Source: Ardenticatenaceae bacterium | GTDB taxonomy: Bacteria; Chloroflexota; Anaerolineae; Promineifilales; Promineifilaceae | Reading direction: 5' to 3' | Assembly (NCBI GenBank): GCA_020634235.1 | Contig: JACKCB010000002.1 | Coordinates: forward strand, 372,001-436,000 | DNA length: 64,000 nucleotides | In this document: positions 34,266 to 42,892 of the stretch, piece by piece | How the letters are laid out: every line of letters begins with the position of its first letter | Numbering within the stretch: the stretch's first letter is position 1 | The notes under the pieces: model-generated | Databases searched by the model: none | What the model saw: only the letters and a program-made list of their open reading frames with translations | Told to the model about the DNA's origin: nothing | Made by a program: the position numbers and the translations under genes

Positions 34266-35144
34266 ATGCGATTGTGCACATTTGAACAAGGTCAGGAACC
34301 CCAGGTGGGGGTTGTGCAGGCTGAAACAGTCATACCTCTGGCGGCGCTGGGCCGCTTCCCGGCCACCATGCTGGGTCTGATCGCCGCCGGGCCGCCCGCC
34401 TGGCTGGCCCTGCGCCAGGCGCTGGCTGGGGACCACCCGGCCGGGCTGCCCCTCAACAGCGTTCACCTGCTGGCCCCCATCCCCCGGCCACCCAAAAACG
34501 TCATCTGCCTGGGGCTAAACTACGCCGCCCACGCCCAGGAGAGCGCCGCCGCCCGCGGGCAGGTCGCCAAACCGCTGGACTACCCCGTCGTCTTCACCAA
34601 GGCCGGTACCTCAGTGAACGGCCCCTACGACCCCATCCCCTACGACCCGGCTGTGTCCGTAGAAATAGACTGGGAAGCCGAGCTGGGCGTGGTCATTGGC
34701 CGCCCCGGCCGGGGCATCAGCGCCGCCACCGCCCTCGACCACGTCTTCGGCTACACCATCATCAACGACGTCACCGCCCGCGACATCCAGCGCCAGCACA
34801 AGCAATACTTCCTGGGCAAATCGCTGGATGGCGCCTGCCCCATAGGCCCCTGGATCGTCACCGCCGACGAAATCCCCGACCCGCAGCAGTTGCGCCTGCG
34901 TACCCTCGTCAACGGCCAGCTAAAACAGGACGGCCACACCGCCAACCAAATTTTCAACGTGGCCACCACCATCAGCATCCTCTCGCGCGGCATGACCCTG
35001 GAAGCAGGCGACGTCATCGCCACCGGCACGCCCGAAGGGGTTGGTTTTGCCCGCACGCCGCCGGAATTCCTCCGGCCGGGTGACGTAGTGCAGTGCGAAA
35101 TTGAGGCCATCGGCCACATCCGCAACGTCATTCGCCAGGCATAA
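34266..35144 (+). CDS. Fumarylacetoacetate hydrolase (FAH)-family protein
   Basis: A 292-residue FAH-fold enzyme with a short N-terminal domain and the conserved catalytic core: PPKNVICLGLNYAAHAQES, metal ligands in VEIDWEAELGVVIGR (Glu-x-Glu) and FGYTIINDVTARDIQ (Asp), then GKSLDGACPIGPWIVTADEI and MTLEAGDVIATGTPEGVGF. Members cleave or decarboxylate beta-diketo acids, or act as oxaloacetate decarboxylases or 2-hydroxyhepta-2,4-diene-1,7-dioate isomerases; the exact substrate cannot be assigned. The ATG at 34266 has CAGGAG about 10 nt upstream. It follows the MocR gene by 70 nt and converges with the SDR genes. Confidence 0.9.
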   Translation: MRLCTFEQGQEPQVGVVQAETVIPLAALGRFPATMLGLIAAGPPAWLALRQALAGDHPAGLPLNSVHLLAPIPRPPKNVICLGLNYAAHAQESAAARGQVAKPLDYPVVFTKAGTSVNGPYDPIPYDPAVSVEIDWEAELGVVIGRPGRGISAATALDHVFGYTIINDVTARDIQRQHKQYFLGKSLDGACPIGPWIVTADEIPDPQQLRLRTLVNGQLKQDGHTANQIFNVATTISILSRGMTLEAGDVIATGTPEGVGFARTPPEFLRPGDVVQCEIEAIGHIRNVIRQA

Positions 35145-35155
35145 GCTGGCCCCCG

Positions 35156-35938
35156 TCAGGTCAGCCGTTCATACAGCGAACGGCGCATAACCGGCTCCAC
35201 CAGCCCCGGCAGCAGGCTGCCCAGCAAGGCCACCAGGCGATTCCTCCAACCCGGGATCAACACTTTCTGGCGGCGCTGCACCGCCCGGTAAATCAGCTCG
35301 GCCAGCTTCTCCGGCGGCATGCGCCGCGCCTCGCGGCTGTTGTCTGGGCCGTAGCGCCGGGCGTGCGCCGGGCGCGTAAGACCAGGGAAAACAGTCAGCA
35401 CGTGCAGCGCCGGCTCGGCCACGCGCAGGCTGCGCGCATACGCCGCCAGCCCATCTTTGCTGGCCGCATACACGCTGGCCCCCGGATAACTCACAAAATG
35501 GGCAAGGGAAGAGACAAAGACCACCGCCCCCGGCCGGGACAAACCCCCTACCCGCAGCAGCCCGGCCGTCAACTGCATGGGCGCCACCAGGTTCACATCC
35601 AACACCGTCATCTGCACCGCCAGCGGCAGCCGCTCAAACGGCCCGGCCGCGCTGATGCCCGCATTGTGAATGAACACGTCGCTAGGCGGCCCGGCCGCCA
35701 GCTCGGCCACCACCCCGGCCAGCGCCGCCTCCTGCGCCAGGTCGGCCAGGATGAAGCGCGCCGTCCCCCCGGCCGCGGCAATCTCGGCCGTCGTTTCCGC
35801 CGCCCGGCCGGGGTCCCCGTCAATCCCGGTGATGGCATAGCCGGCCGCGGCAAAGCGCAGGGCCAGCGCCCGGCCAAGGCCCTCAGCCGCGCCGGTGATG
35901 GCACACTGCTTCAACGGGCCCGCCTCCGCATCTGCCAA
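35156..35938 (-). CDS. Short-chain dehydrogenase/reductase (second of a pair)
   Basis: A 260-residue classical SDR. The cofactor motif is CAITGAAEGLGRALALRF (TGxxxGxG, residues 13-30), with an acidic residue pattern GIDGDPGRA after beta-2 that favours NAD. FIHNAGIS follows at about residue 90, then catalytic Ser in VVFVSSLAHFVSYPGASVYAASKDG in two pieces, with the Tyr-x3-Lys (YAASK). The basic, hydrophobic C-terminus (LVALLGSLLPGLVEPVMRR) resembles membrane-associated SDRs such as DltE or YqjQ types. Its start overlaps the end of the upstream SDR by 28 nt, so the two are translationally coupled paralogs. The substrate is unknown. Confidence 0.85.
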   Translation of the reverse strand: MADAEAGPLKQCAITGAAEGLGRALALRFAAAGYAITGIDGDPGRAAETTAEIAAAGGTARFILADLAQEAALAGVVAELAAGPPSDVFIHNAGISAAGPFERLPLAVQMTVLDVNLVAPMQLTAGLLRVGGLSRPGAVVFVSSLAHFVSYPGASVYAASKDGLAAYARSLRVAEPALHVLTVFPGLTRPAHARRYGPDNSREARRMPPEKLAELIYRAVQRRQKVLIPGWRNRLVALLGSLLPGLVEPVMRRSLYERLT

Positions 35939-36672
35939 TCCACCAGCCCCCCCAGGCGGCGGCCGGCAAAACGCCGCAGCCGGCTGCCCAGCCCCAGGGC
36001 CAGCGCTGGCCGGTCATCATACATCGCCTGGATCATCTGCGCCGCCACCTGCCCGGCCGGGGGGAACTTCGTCCAATCCATCTGCGCCTGGTCCACGCCG
36101 CTTTTGGCATGCAGGCCGGTGCGCGTGGCTCCTGGAAACAGCGTCTGCACCCGGATACGGCCGCCAGGGCCGTCGCCCATCTCCACCCGCAGGCTGCGGG
36201 CAAAGCCCTCCAGCGCCGCCTTGGTCGCCGTGTACACGGCGTAATCGGGCGTGGGCAGCGCCGAACTGACCGAGCTAACAAAGACGACCTTGCCCTGGGC
36301 CGTTTCCAGCACGGGCAGCAGCGCCTGGGTCAGGGCGATGGGCGCTTTCAGGTTAACCGCCACCAGCGCGCTGATGCTCTCTGGCGTTTGCACGGCGATG
36401 GGGCCAACATAGCCGGTGCCGGCATTGAGGATCAGCAGGTCCAGCCAGGTGATTTTGCGCAGGCGGCAAAAATCGCGCACAACGTCGGCTGCCCCCGGCC
36501 GGGACAAATCCGCCTGGCAGTAGGTAGCCGGGGTAAACAGCCTCCCGGCCGGGGTCTCGGCCAGCGGTCGCCGCCCAACCAGCACCAACCGGGCCGACGC
36601 TTTGGCAAAAATCTGCGCCAGCGCCAGCCCAATCCCATCCGTGGCCCCCGTAATCAGGACTGTTTGCGTCAT
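35911..36672 (-). CDS. Short-chain dehydrogenase/reductase (first of a pair)
   Basis: A 253-residue classical SDR with VLITGATDGIGLALAQIFAK (TGxxxGIG) at the N-terminus, LVLVGRR after beta-2 (Arg suggests NADP), LILNAGTG near residue 80, and the catalytic Ser and Tyr-x3-Lys in KVVFVSSVSSALPTP and YAVYTATKAALEGFARSLR. It shares the basic C-terminus with the gene it precedes. The two overlap and are probably one transcript acting on related substrates; dimerisation between them is possible but not shown. Confidence 0.86.
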   Translation of the reverse strand: MTQTVLITGATDGIGLALAQIFAKASARLVLVGRRPLAETPAGRLFTPATYCQADLSRPGAADVVRDFCRLRKITWLDLLILNAGTGYVGPIAVQTPESISALVAVNLKAPIALTQALLPVLETAQGKVVFVSSVSSALPTPDYAVYTATKAALEGFARSLRVEMGDGPGGRIRVQTLFPGATRTGLHAKSGVDQAQMDWTKFPPAGQVAAQMIQAMYDDRPALALGLGSRLRRFAGRRLGGLVDWQMRRRAR

Positions 36673-36730
36673 CGTCGGCGCGGCACATCCCCGGCAACCG
36701 GTCCCCGGCCGGGGTTACGCCCAGCCCTCC

Positions 36731-37084
36731 CTAATACAAGCCCACCGCTCGGTCAACTTCACGGGCATAGGCATCAATCCCGCCCGTCAGGTTCCAGACG
36801 TTGCTCCAACCCTGGGCACGCAGCCAGGCCGCCACCTGCGCGCTGCGCGAACCATGGTGGCACATCACAACAATCTCCGTCTCCTTGTCCAGCGCCGCCT
36901 CGGGCAGCGCCGCCAGGTGCAGCGTCGCCAGCTCACTCATTGGCACCAGCGTCGCCGCATCGCCCAGGCTGGCATAGGGCAGCTCATACGGCTCACGCAC
37001 ATCCAGCAGCAGGAACTGCTCGCCTGCTGCCAGCCGCCGCGCCACATCAACAACACTGATTTCAGGTACACCAAATGGATTCAT
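36731..37084 (-). CDS. Rhodanese-like sulfurtransferase domain protein
   Basis: A single-domain rhodanese of 117 residues, starting MNPFGVPEISVVDVARRL. FLLLDVREPYELPYASLGDA is the typical N-terminal signature, and the active-site loop is VVMCHHGSRSAQVAAWL, with the catalytic Cys in a CHHGSR loop (single-domain GlpE/PspE-like size). GWSNVWNLTGGIDAYARE ends the domain. It would move sulfane sulfur or act in thiol redox. The ATG at 37084 is used because the longer frame upstream runs antisense to a hairpin and has non-coding character. Confidence 0.9.
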   Translation of the reverse strand: MNPFGVPEISVVDVARRLAAGEQFLLLDVREPYELPYASLGDAATLVPMSELATLHLAALPEAALDKETEIVVMCHHGSRSAQVAAWLRAQGWSNVWNLTGGIDAYAREVDRAVGLY

Positions 37085-37107
37085 TCCATCTCCTATCACA
37101 AAGAAAC

Positions 37108-37124
37108 GCCAGCAAGGTGCTGGC
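37108..37124 (-). terminator. Possible terminator hairpin after the DUF423 gene
   Basis: A perfect 7-bp stem GCCAGCA-CCT-TGCTGGC on the minus strand is followed by the T-rich GTTTCTTTGTG. It lies between the DUF423 stop and the rhodanese start. Confidence 0.4.
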
Positions 37125-37199
37125 GCGCTCGCTCTACACCGCGCAAGCAACAACCGGGCAAATGGGTTGGCGCGCGGGTCTGCCCCGGCCGGGTAACCC

Positions 37200-37574
37200 C
37201 TAGCCGCGCCAGGCCGCCAGGGCCAGGCACAGCCAGCCGGCCAAAAAGGCCGCCCCGCCCAACGGCGTAATGGCCCCCAACCAGCGCAGCCGGGTGAAGA
37301 CCAGCAGGTACAAACTGCCGGCAAAGATCAGGATGCCGGCCACAAACAGATAGCCCGCCCAATGGGCCAGTGCGCCCGGCCATTTCTCGGCCACCCAGGC
37401 CGCGGCCAGCAAAGCCAGCCCATGATAGACGTGGTAACGCACCGCCGTTTCATAGACACTTTCCAGTTCGGGGTATCTGGCGAAGTAGGGTGCCAGGCCA
37501 TGCGCGCCAAAAGCACCCGCCCCAACCCCCAGGAACATGAATACGGACCCCAAAATGACAAAACTCTTTTCCAT
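37200..37574 (-). CDS. DUF423-family small membrane protein
   Basis: A 124-residue protein with four hydrophobic helices. The N-terminal VFMFLGVGAGAFGAHGLAPY is the hallmark of DUF423 (YgdD-type) proteins, followed by YHVYHGLALLAAAW and AGYLFVAGILIFAGSLYLLV, then ITPLGGAAFLAGWLCLA. It resides in the cytoplasmic membrane; function is unknown. The ATG at 37574 (MEKSFVILG) is favoured over an upstream in-frame start at 37616. Confidence 0.9.
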   Translation of the reverse strand: MEKSFVILGSVFMFLGVGAGAFGAHGLAPYFARYPELESVYETAVRYHVYHGLALLAAAWVAEKWPGALAHWAGYLFVAGILIFAGSLYLLVFTRLRWLGAITPLGGAAFLAGWLCLALAAWRG

Positions 37575-37798
37575 GATTCTCTCACTATAGCAGGCCCTGG
37601 CCAACGGGGGCACCATGCCCTTGCCCCCAAGAACGGCCTAAAGAGCCTGAATCATCCGCCGTTTACCCGGTGAGTATAGCTGAGGCCGCAAGAATCTTAA
37701 AACGAGCGTTTATGCTGTCATACCCGGCCGGGACACCCTCTGCACAGCCCCAGCCCCAATTTCTCACGGGTTATTTACCCTCCCCGGCCGGGGGGCAC

Positions 37799-37828
37799 TT
37801 GCCATTTACCATAAAGATGTGATATATT
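37799..37828 (+). promoter_or_regulatory. Probable promoter of the second glycan cluster
   Basis: TTGCCA (37799-37804), an 18-nt spacer and TATATT (37823-37828) lie in an AT-rich dip about 120 bp before the GT2 ATG at 37950. Confidence 0.55.
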
Positions 37829-37949
37829 GACGCTGGCGATTATGTTAACAAGTACTCACGTGCCAGTATTGCGCCTGGCTCAGCCGCAGCGTAGTGCCCG
37901 CCAGCAGAAATATCGCCGGCCGTTTCACAGTAGGAGATTCGCCCACAAC

Positions 37950-38822
37950 ATGGACAGAAGCGACCGTGCAAACGAGGAAGTGCGCCCCTTGCCGGCTGCA
38001 ACCGCCACCTCCGGTGCCATCCCGCGCCTGCTCATCCTCATTCCCGCCTTCAACGAGGCCGGTGCCATCCGGCACGTGGTGCAGAGCGTGCGGCAGGTTG
38101 TGCCGCGCGCCGACATTGTGGTCATCGACGATGGTTCCAAGGACAACACCCGCCACGAAGCAGCCCAGGCGGGCGCGTTTGTGGTGCGCCATCCCTTCAA
38201 CCTGGGCATCGGCGGCACCGTGCAAACCGGCCTTAAATTCGCCCGCCAGCACGGCTACGACTACGTCATCCGGCTGGATGGTGACGGGCAGCATAACCCG
38301 CAGGAAATTCCCCTGCTGCTGCAAGCGCTGCTAGAACAGCGTGCCGACGCCGTCTTCGGCTCGCGCTTTCTGGGCAGCAAAATGACCATGCAGATTCCGT
38401 TGGCCCGCCGGCTGGGCATCACCCTTTTCGCCTGGACCGTTTCCTTCGTCACCGGGCAAAAAGCCACCGATACTACCTCCGGTTTCCTGGGGCTGAACCG
38501 GGCCGCTATCACCACCCTGGCCCGCTTCATGCCGCAGGACTACCCAGAAGTGGAAGGGCGCATTATCCTGCACAAAGCCGGTCTAACCACCCTGGAACTG
38601 CCCACCCATATGCGCATGCGCATGGCCGGGGTCAGCTCCATTGACAAATGGCGCTCCATCTACTACGCCTGCAAAGTAACCGTGGCCGCGCTCATCTGTG
38701 CCCTGAAGGAGATTCCCGTCATTCCGAAGGAGATTCGCCATGGGGATACCACTCGCCCAACGAGTTATCGCCATTATCTTCAGCCTGGCTTTGGTGCTGG
38801 TGACAGTCCAGCTGATCCGTAA
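37950..38822 (+). CDS. GT2-family glycosyltransferase (polyprenyl-phosphate sugar synthase-like)
   Basis: A 290-residue GT-A enzyme: LLILIPAFNEAGAIRHVVQS, IVVIDDGSKDNTRHEAAQAG and VIRLDGDGQHNPQEIPLLL (DxD) are the DPM1/GtrB-like core motifs, followed by AVFGSRFLG. It lacks the two C-terminal transmembrane helices of GtrB proteins. It probably makes a polyprenyl-phosphate sugar or transfers a first sugar. The ATG at 37950 has TAGGAG 13 nt upstream; in-frame starts back to 37827 overlap the promoter. Its 3' end overlaps the DUF2304 gene by 83 nt, a pairing commonly seen for this GT2 group. Confidence 0.86.
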   Translation: MDRSDRANEEVRPLPAATATSGAIPRLLILIPAFNEAGAIRHVVQSVRQVVPRADIVVIDDGSKDNTRHEAAQAGAFVVRHPFNLGIGGTVQTGLKFARQHGYDYVIRLDGDGQHNPQEIPLLLQALLEQRADAVFGSRFLGSKMTMQIPLARRLGITLFAWTVSFVTGQKATDTTSGFLGLNRAAITTLARFMPQDYPEVEGRIILHKAGLTTLELPTHMRMRMAGVSSIDKWRSIYYACKVTVAALICALKEIPVIPKEIRHGDTTRPTSYRHYLQPGFGAGDSPADP

Positions 38823-39126
38823 ACACCGCCTGCGCGAAGAGTATGCGCTGGTCTGGTTTGCGGCCAGCATCGTCATCCTGCTGCTATCCATCTTCGGCGA
38901 GCTGGTCAGCGACCTGGCGGCGCTGTTTTCTGTCTCCTACTCGCCTACCCTGGTCCTGGTCATGGGGCTGCTCTTTGCCCTGGTGGTGCTGCTCTCGCAA
39001 AGCGTGATCATCTCCACCCAGGCCAACCAACTGCGAGACCTGGCCCAGCAAGTGGCCCTGCTGGAGTGGCGTCTGCACCAGTTGGAAGGCGATGACCCGG
39101 CCGGGATCGCCCGCGCCGACGAGTGA
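38740..39126 (+). CDS. DUF2304-family membrane protein
   Basis: A 128-residue protein with three hydrophobic helices (IAIIFSLALVLVTVQLI, LVWFAASIVILLLSIFGEL, PTLVLVMGLLFALVVLL) and the family block RKHRLREEYALVWF. It ends in a short coiled-coil (NQLRDLAQQVALLEWRLHQL). DUF2304 genes commonly follow GT2 enzymes and are thought to anchor them at the membrane. The 83-nt overlap with the upstream GT2 supports a functional pair. Confidence 0.88.
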   Translation: MGIPLAQRVIAIIFSLALVLVTVQLIRKHRLREEYALVWFAASIVILLLSIFGELVSDLAALFSVSYSPTLVLVMGLLFALVVLLSQSVIISTQANQLRDLAQQVALLEWRLHQLEGDDPAGIARADE

Positions 39127-39135
39127 AATGAGTTC

Positions 39136-40869
39136 ATGAGTGAAATGAATTACAACACACCGCCCCCGGCCGGGAACGGGCACACCCCGCCAAAACCCGG
39201 CAAAGTCCTGGTCATCGGCCTCGATGGCGCCACCTTCGACCTGATCCAACCCTGGGCCGAGGCCGGCCACCTGCCCACCCTGGCCAAACTGATGGCCGAA
39301 GGGGCCTACGGCCACCTGCGCAGCACCATCCCCCCCATGACCGCCCCCGCCTGGACCTCTTTCGCCACCGGCGTCAATCCCGGCCAGCACCGCCTCTATG
39401 ACTGGATTGCCCGCCAGCCCGGCAGCTACAAATTCACCCCAGTCACGGCGCTGGACGGCAAAGCGCCCACCCTCTTCAAGCTGCTCAGCCAGCGCGGCCG
39501 GCGCGTTTGCTCGCTCAACGTGCCCATGACCTATCCCCCCACCCCGGTCAACGGCCTCATGGTCTCCGGCATGCCCGCCCCCAGCCTGAAGAACAGCGTC
39601 ACCTACCCAGAATCGCTGCTGGACGAGATTTTCGCCAATGTCGGCGACTACATCCTCTACCCCGATCCCGGCCAGGCCTATTCCGATTCCGGCATCGACG
39701 CCTTTTTGCAGCGGCTGTACCGCACCACCGAGCTGCGCGTGGCTACCCTGGACTATTTGCGCCGCCGGGAAGCATGGGATTTCACGATGGTCGTCTTCAA
39801 CGGCACCGACACCATCAGCCATGCCCTGTGGAAGTTCATGGACAGCAGCCATCCGCTGCACGACCCCGGCCGGGCCGCCAAATACGGCCACGCCATCCGC
39901 GACTACTACGCCACCGTCGACCACTACCTGGCCACCATCGTGGCCGGCCTGGACGAGGATACCACCCTCATCCTCATGTCCGACCACGGCTTTGGGCCAT
40001 TCCACAAATTCATCCACGTCAACAACTGGCTCATCCGCGAAGGGTTCATGCACACCCGGCCGGGGCTGCTCCCCAGCCTCAAGAAAACCATGTTCCGCCT
40101 GGGCTTCGCCCCCATGAACGTCTACAACGCCCTCATGAAGCTCGGCCTGGGCGCCCTTAAACGCGAGGTGGTCCGCGGCCAGGGGCAGGGCCTCATGAAA
40201 ACCCTCTTCCTCTCCTTCGAAGACGTGGACTGGCCGCGCACCAAAGCCTACTCCCTGGGCAACGTCGGCCAGATTTATGTCAATGTCACCGGCCGGGAAC
40301 CCTGCGGCTGCGTGGCTCCCGGCACCGAGTATGAACAAGTGCGCGAAGAGATCATCCAGCGCCTGTGGCAGTTGCGCGACCCCGCCACCAATGAACAGGT
40401 CGTCGAAGCCGTCTACCGGCGCGAGGAGATCTACAGCGGCGATCAGCTAGAACTCGCCCCGGACATCGTCTTCATCCCCACCCGGATGGAATATTTCGGT
40501 TTTGGCGAATACGAGTTTGGCAGCCACAAAATCATCGAACCCATGGCCCGCGGCATCTCCGGCACCCACCGCATGAACGGCATCTTCCTGGCCTACGGCC
40601 GCGACATCCGGCCGGGCGTCACCGTCGAAAACGCCCACCTCACCGACCTGGCCCCCACCATCCTGCACATCATGGGCGAACCGGTCCCCGGCCACATGGA
40701 CGGGCGCATCCTCAACGAAATCTTGCCCGACGGCTACCGGCCGGTGCCCCACCAGGCCACCCCCTGGCAGCAGCCCGACGCCAACGACAGCGACAACAGC
40801 GACGGCCTGACCGACGAAGAGAAAGAGATCCTGGCCAACCGCCTGCGCGACCTGGGCTACGTCGGCTAG
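39136..40869 (+). CDS. Alkaline phosphatase superfamily phosphodiesterase/nucleotide pyrophosphatase-like protein
   Basis: A 577-residue protein of the type I phosphodiesterase/nucleotide pyrophosphatase group. VLVIGLDGATFDLIQPW supplies the first metal ligand (Asp), IPPMTAPAWTSFATGVNPG contains the likely Thr/Ser nucleophile, and later metal ligands are in LILMSDHGFGPFHKFIHVN (Asp-His) and GISGTHRMNGIFL (His). No signal peptide is seen. Relatives remove phosphate-linked headgroups or hydrolyse sugar-nucleotide-type diesters. It sits 9 nt after DUF2304 in the glycan cluster, so a lipid-linked glycan or nucleotide sugar is a reasonable substrate class (inference). Confidence 0.85.
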   Translation: MSEMNYNTPPPAGNGHTPPKPGKVLVIGLDGATFDLIQPWAEAGHLPTLAKLMAEGAYGHLRSTIPPMTAPAWTSFATGVNPGQHRLYDWIARQPGSYKFTPVTALDGKAPTLFKLLSQRGRRVCSLNVPMTYPPTPVNGLMVSGMPAPSLKNSVTYPESLLDEIFANVGDYILYPDPGQAYSDSGIDAFLQRLYRTTELRVATLDYLRRREAWDFTMVVFNGTDTISHALWKFMDSSHPLHDPGRAAKYGHAIRDYYATVDHYLATIVAGLDEDTTLILMSDHGFGPFHKFIHVNNWLIREGFMHTRPGLLPSLKKTMFRLGFAPMNVYNALMKLGLGALKREVVRGQGQGLMKTLFLSFEDVDWPRTKAYSLGNVGQIYVNVTGREPCGCVAPGTEYEQVREEIIQRLWQLRDPATNEQVVEAVYRREEIYSGDQLELAPDIVFIPTRMEYFGFGEYEFGSHKIIEPMARGISGTHRMNGIFLAYGRDIRPGVTVENAHLTDLAPTILHIMGEPVPGHMDGRILNEILPDGYRPVPHQATPWQQPDANDSDNSDGLTDEEKEILANRLRDLGYVG

Positions 40870-40914
40870 CAAAAACCGCGCGCCAATAGACAGCGCAGCC
40901 CATCACCAGTGACC

Positions 40915-41784
40915 ATGCACAACGCCTTCACCATCGACCTCGAAGATTGGTTCCAGGGCCTCACCAGCACCAACCCGCTGGTTGAGCGCTGGCCGGCGTT
41001 TGAGAGCCGGGTGGTACCGGCCACGCACACCCTGCTGGCCCTGCTGCGCCAACACCACGTCCAGGCCACTTTCTTCGTCCTGGGCTACGTGGCCGACCAA
41101 CACCCGCAGCTCATCGAAGCGGTCGCCGATGCCGGGCACGAAATCGCCATTCACGGCTATTACCACCGCTTCGTCTACCAGCTAACCCCGGCCGGGTTCG
41201 CCCGCGAAATTGACCTGAGCATCGCCGCCGTGCAGCGCATCACCGGCCGGGCGCCAATCGGCCATCGCGCCCCCTACTTCTCGTTCAACGCCCAAACGCC
41301 GTGGGCCTTCACCATTCTGGAGGAGCGCGGCCTGCGTTACGACAGCAGCATCTTCCCCACCCGCAACATGCTGTACGGCTTCCCCGGCGCGCCTCGCTTC
41401 CCCTACCGGCCGGGGAACCACAACCTGCTAGAATTCCCGGCCAGCACCATGCAGCTTGCCGGCCGCAACCTGCCCATGGCCGGCGGCTTCTACGTCCGCG
41501 CCCTGCCCTACAGCCTCATCCGCCACGCCATCCACCAGCTAAACGCCCAGGGACAGCCGGCCATCATGTACCTGCACCCCTGGGAACTGGACCTGGGGCA
41601 GCGCTATCGCCAGGTCACCTTCCGCGAACGCATCACCCATTATCACGGGCGGCGCGGCCTGGCCCGCAAACTACAGCGCCTGTTCAGCGATTTCTCCTTC
41701 ACGACCCTCGGCCATTTGTACACAGCAATGGTGGCCAGTGAACCACCCCCGGCGGTCACCCCCCAACCGGCGGTCACCGCCTGA
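40915..41784 (+). CDS. Polysaccharide deacetylase, XrtA/exosortase-locus type
   Basis: About 289 residues. NAFTIDLEDWFQGL at the very N-terminus contains the catalytic/metal Asp (DVEDWF-type motif), and ATFFVLGYVADQHPQLIEA, GHEIAIHGYYHRFVYQ (His-x3-His metal pair) and GHRAPYFSFNAQT follow. PAIMYLHPWELDL is the late His motif. This short form with the N-terminal DxEDWF is the type linked to exosortase (PEP-CTERM) polysaccharide loci. It should remove N-acetyl groups from the glycan. The ATG at 40915 is preferred to GTG 40909. The FemAB-like gene starts 4 nt after its stop. Confidence 0.88.
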   Translation: MHNAFTIDLEDWFQGLTSTNPLVERWPAFESRVVPATHTLLALLRQHHVQATFFVLGYVADQHPQLIEAVADAGHEIAIHGYYHRFVYQLTPAGFAREIDLSIAAVQRITGRAPIGHRAPYFSFNAQTPWAFTILEERGLRYDSSIFPTRNMLYGFPGAPRFPYRPGNHNLLEFPASTMQLAGRNLPMAGGFYVRALPYSLIRHAIHQLNAQGQPAIMYLHPWELDLGQRYRQVTFRERITHYHGRRGLARKLQRLFSDFSFTTLGHLYTAMVASEPPPAVTPQPAVTA

Positions 41785-41788
41785 CCCA

Positions 41789-42832
41789 ATGCTCACCATC
41801 ACCGAACTCACCCCCGCAGAACGCCCGGCCTGGGACAGCTACGTGCAGCAGTCGCCCCACGGCCTGCCCCTGCACCTGGCCGGCTGGCAAGACGTACTCC
41901 GCCAGACCCACGGCTACGAAACGCGCTTCCTGCTGGCCCGCGAGGCCGGCCAGATCGTGGGGGTGCTGCCGCTCTTTCTGGTACGCAGCCGCCTGCTGGG
42001 CCACACCGCCACCTCCATGCCCGGCGGGCTGTGCGCCGACACCCCGGCCGGGGCCCAGGCCCTTCTCAGCGCCGCCCAAACCATCGCCCGCCAGGCCGGC
42101 ATCCGCCGCCTGCGTCTGCAAGACACCCGCCAGGTATGGCCCGGCCCCCTGCAAAACAGTTGCCACCACGAACACTGGCTGGTCGACACCAGCATGGGGG
42201 CCGGCGCGCTGTGGCAAAAGCTGGATGGCAACATCCGCCGCCAGGTGCGCATCGGGCGCAAAAACGACCTCCGCGTAGAGATTGACCGCACCGGCCGGCT
42301 GCTGGATGACTTCTACGACGTCTTTCGCCGTTTCACCCACCAATCCGGCACCCCCGTCTTTGGCCGCGATTTCCTGGCCAACGTCGTGCACGCCTTCCCC
42401 ACCGGCCACAACATCGCCGTCATCTACCAGGGAACCCAGCCCATTGGCGGCTACTTCCAACTAGAGATGCCGCCGCTGATGTTGGGCATGTGGGGGGCCA
42501 GCCTGCGCGACTATCTGCCGCTGCGGCCCGTCTACCTGGGGCTGTGGTCCATCCTGGAAGATGCCGCCAACCGCGGCTTCAGCCACCTGGACATGGGTCG
42601 CAGCCCGGCCGGGTCCAATGCCTCCCACTTCAAAGGACAATGGGGCGGCGTCTGCGCCCCCGTACACCAACAGCTCATGCACATCAACCGCCGGCCGGGT
42701 GCCGCTGCCCCGGCCCCAGACATCCAATCAGACGGCAAGATGCAGCTCTTCATGCGCCTCTGGCCGCGCCTGCCCCTGCCCGTGGCCCAATTCCTGGGGC
42801 CACGCCTGCGCCGGCACATCCCGTTCGCTTAG
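41789..42832 (+). CDS. FemAB-like GNAT-fold acyltransferase (exosortase-locus type)
   Basis: A 347-residue protein of the FemAB/GNAT superfamily. It opens LTITELTPAERPAWDSYVQQ with PLHLAGWQDVLRQTHGYET and VGVLPLFLVRSRLLGH, and the second acetyltransferase-like half contains VIYQGTQPIGGYFQLE and FSHLDMGRSPAGSNASHFKG, a block typical of the 'FemAB family XrtA-associated' proteins. Substrate and acyl donor are unknown; in those loci it accompanies the deacetylase. The ATG at 41789 gives a standard start; the in-frame start at 41738 lies in the preceding gene. Confidence 0.85.
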   Translation: MLTITELTPAERPAWDSYVQQSPHGLPLHLAGWQDVLRQTHGYETRFLLAREAGQIVGVLPLFLVRSRLLGHTATSMPGGLCADTPAGAQALLSAAQTIARQAGIRRLRLQDTRQVWPGPLQNSCHHEHWLVDTSMGAGALWQKLDGNIRRQVRIGRKNDLRVEIDRTGRLLDDFYDVFRRFTHQSGTPVFGRDFLANVVHAFPTGHNIAVIYQGTQPIGGYFQLEMPPLMLGMWGASLRDYLPLRPVYLGLWSILEDAANRGFSHLDMGRSPAGSNASHFKGQWGGVCAPVHQQLMHINRRPGAAAPAPDIQSDGKMQLFMRLWPRLPLPVAQFLGPRLRRHIPFA

Positions 42833-42892
42833 CAAGCCGCAGAGCTGTCTGGTCTGGCAGGCCCGGCCGCTCGCTCCTGGTGAAGAACCACT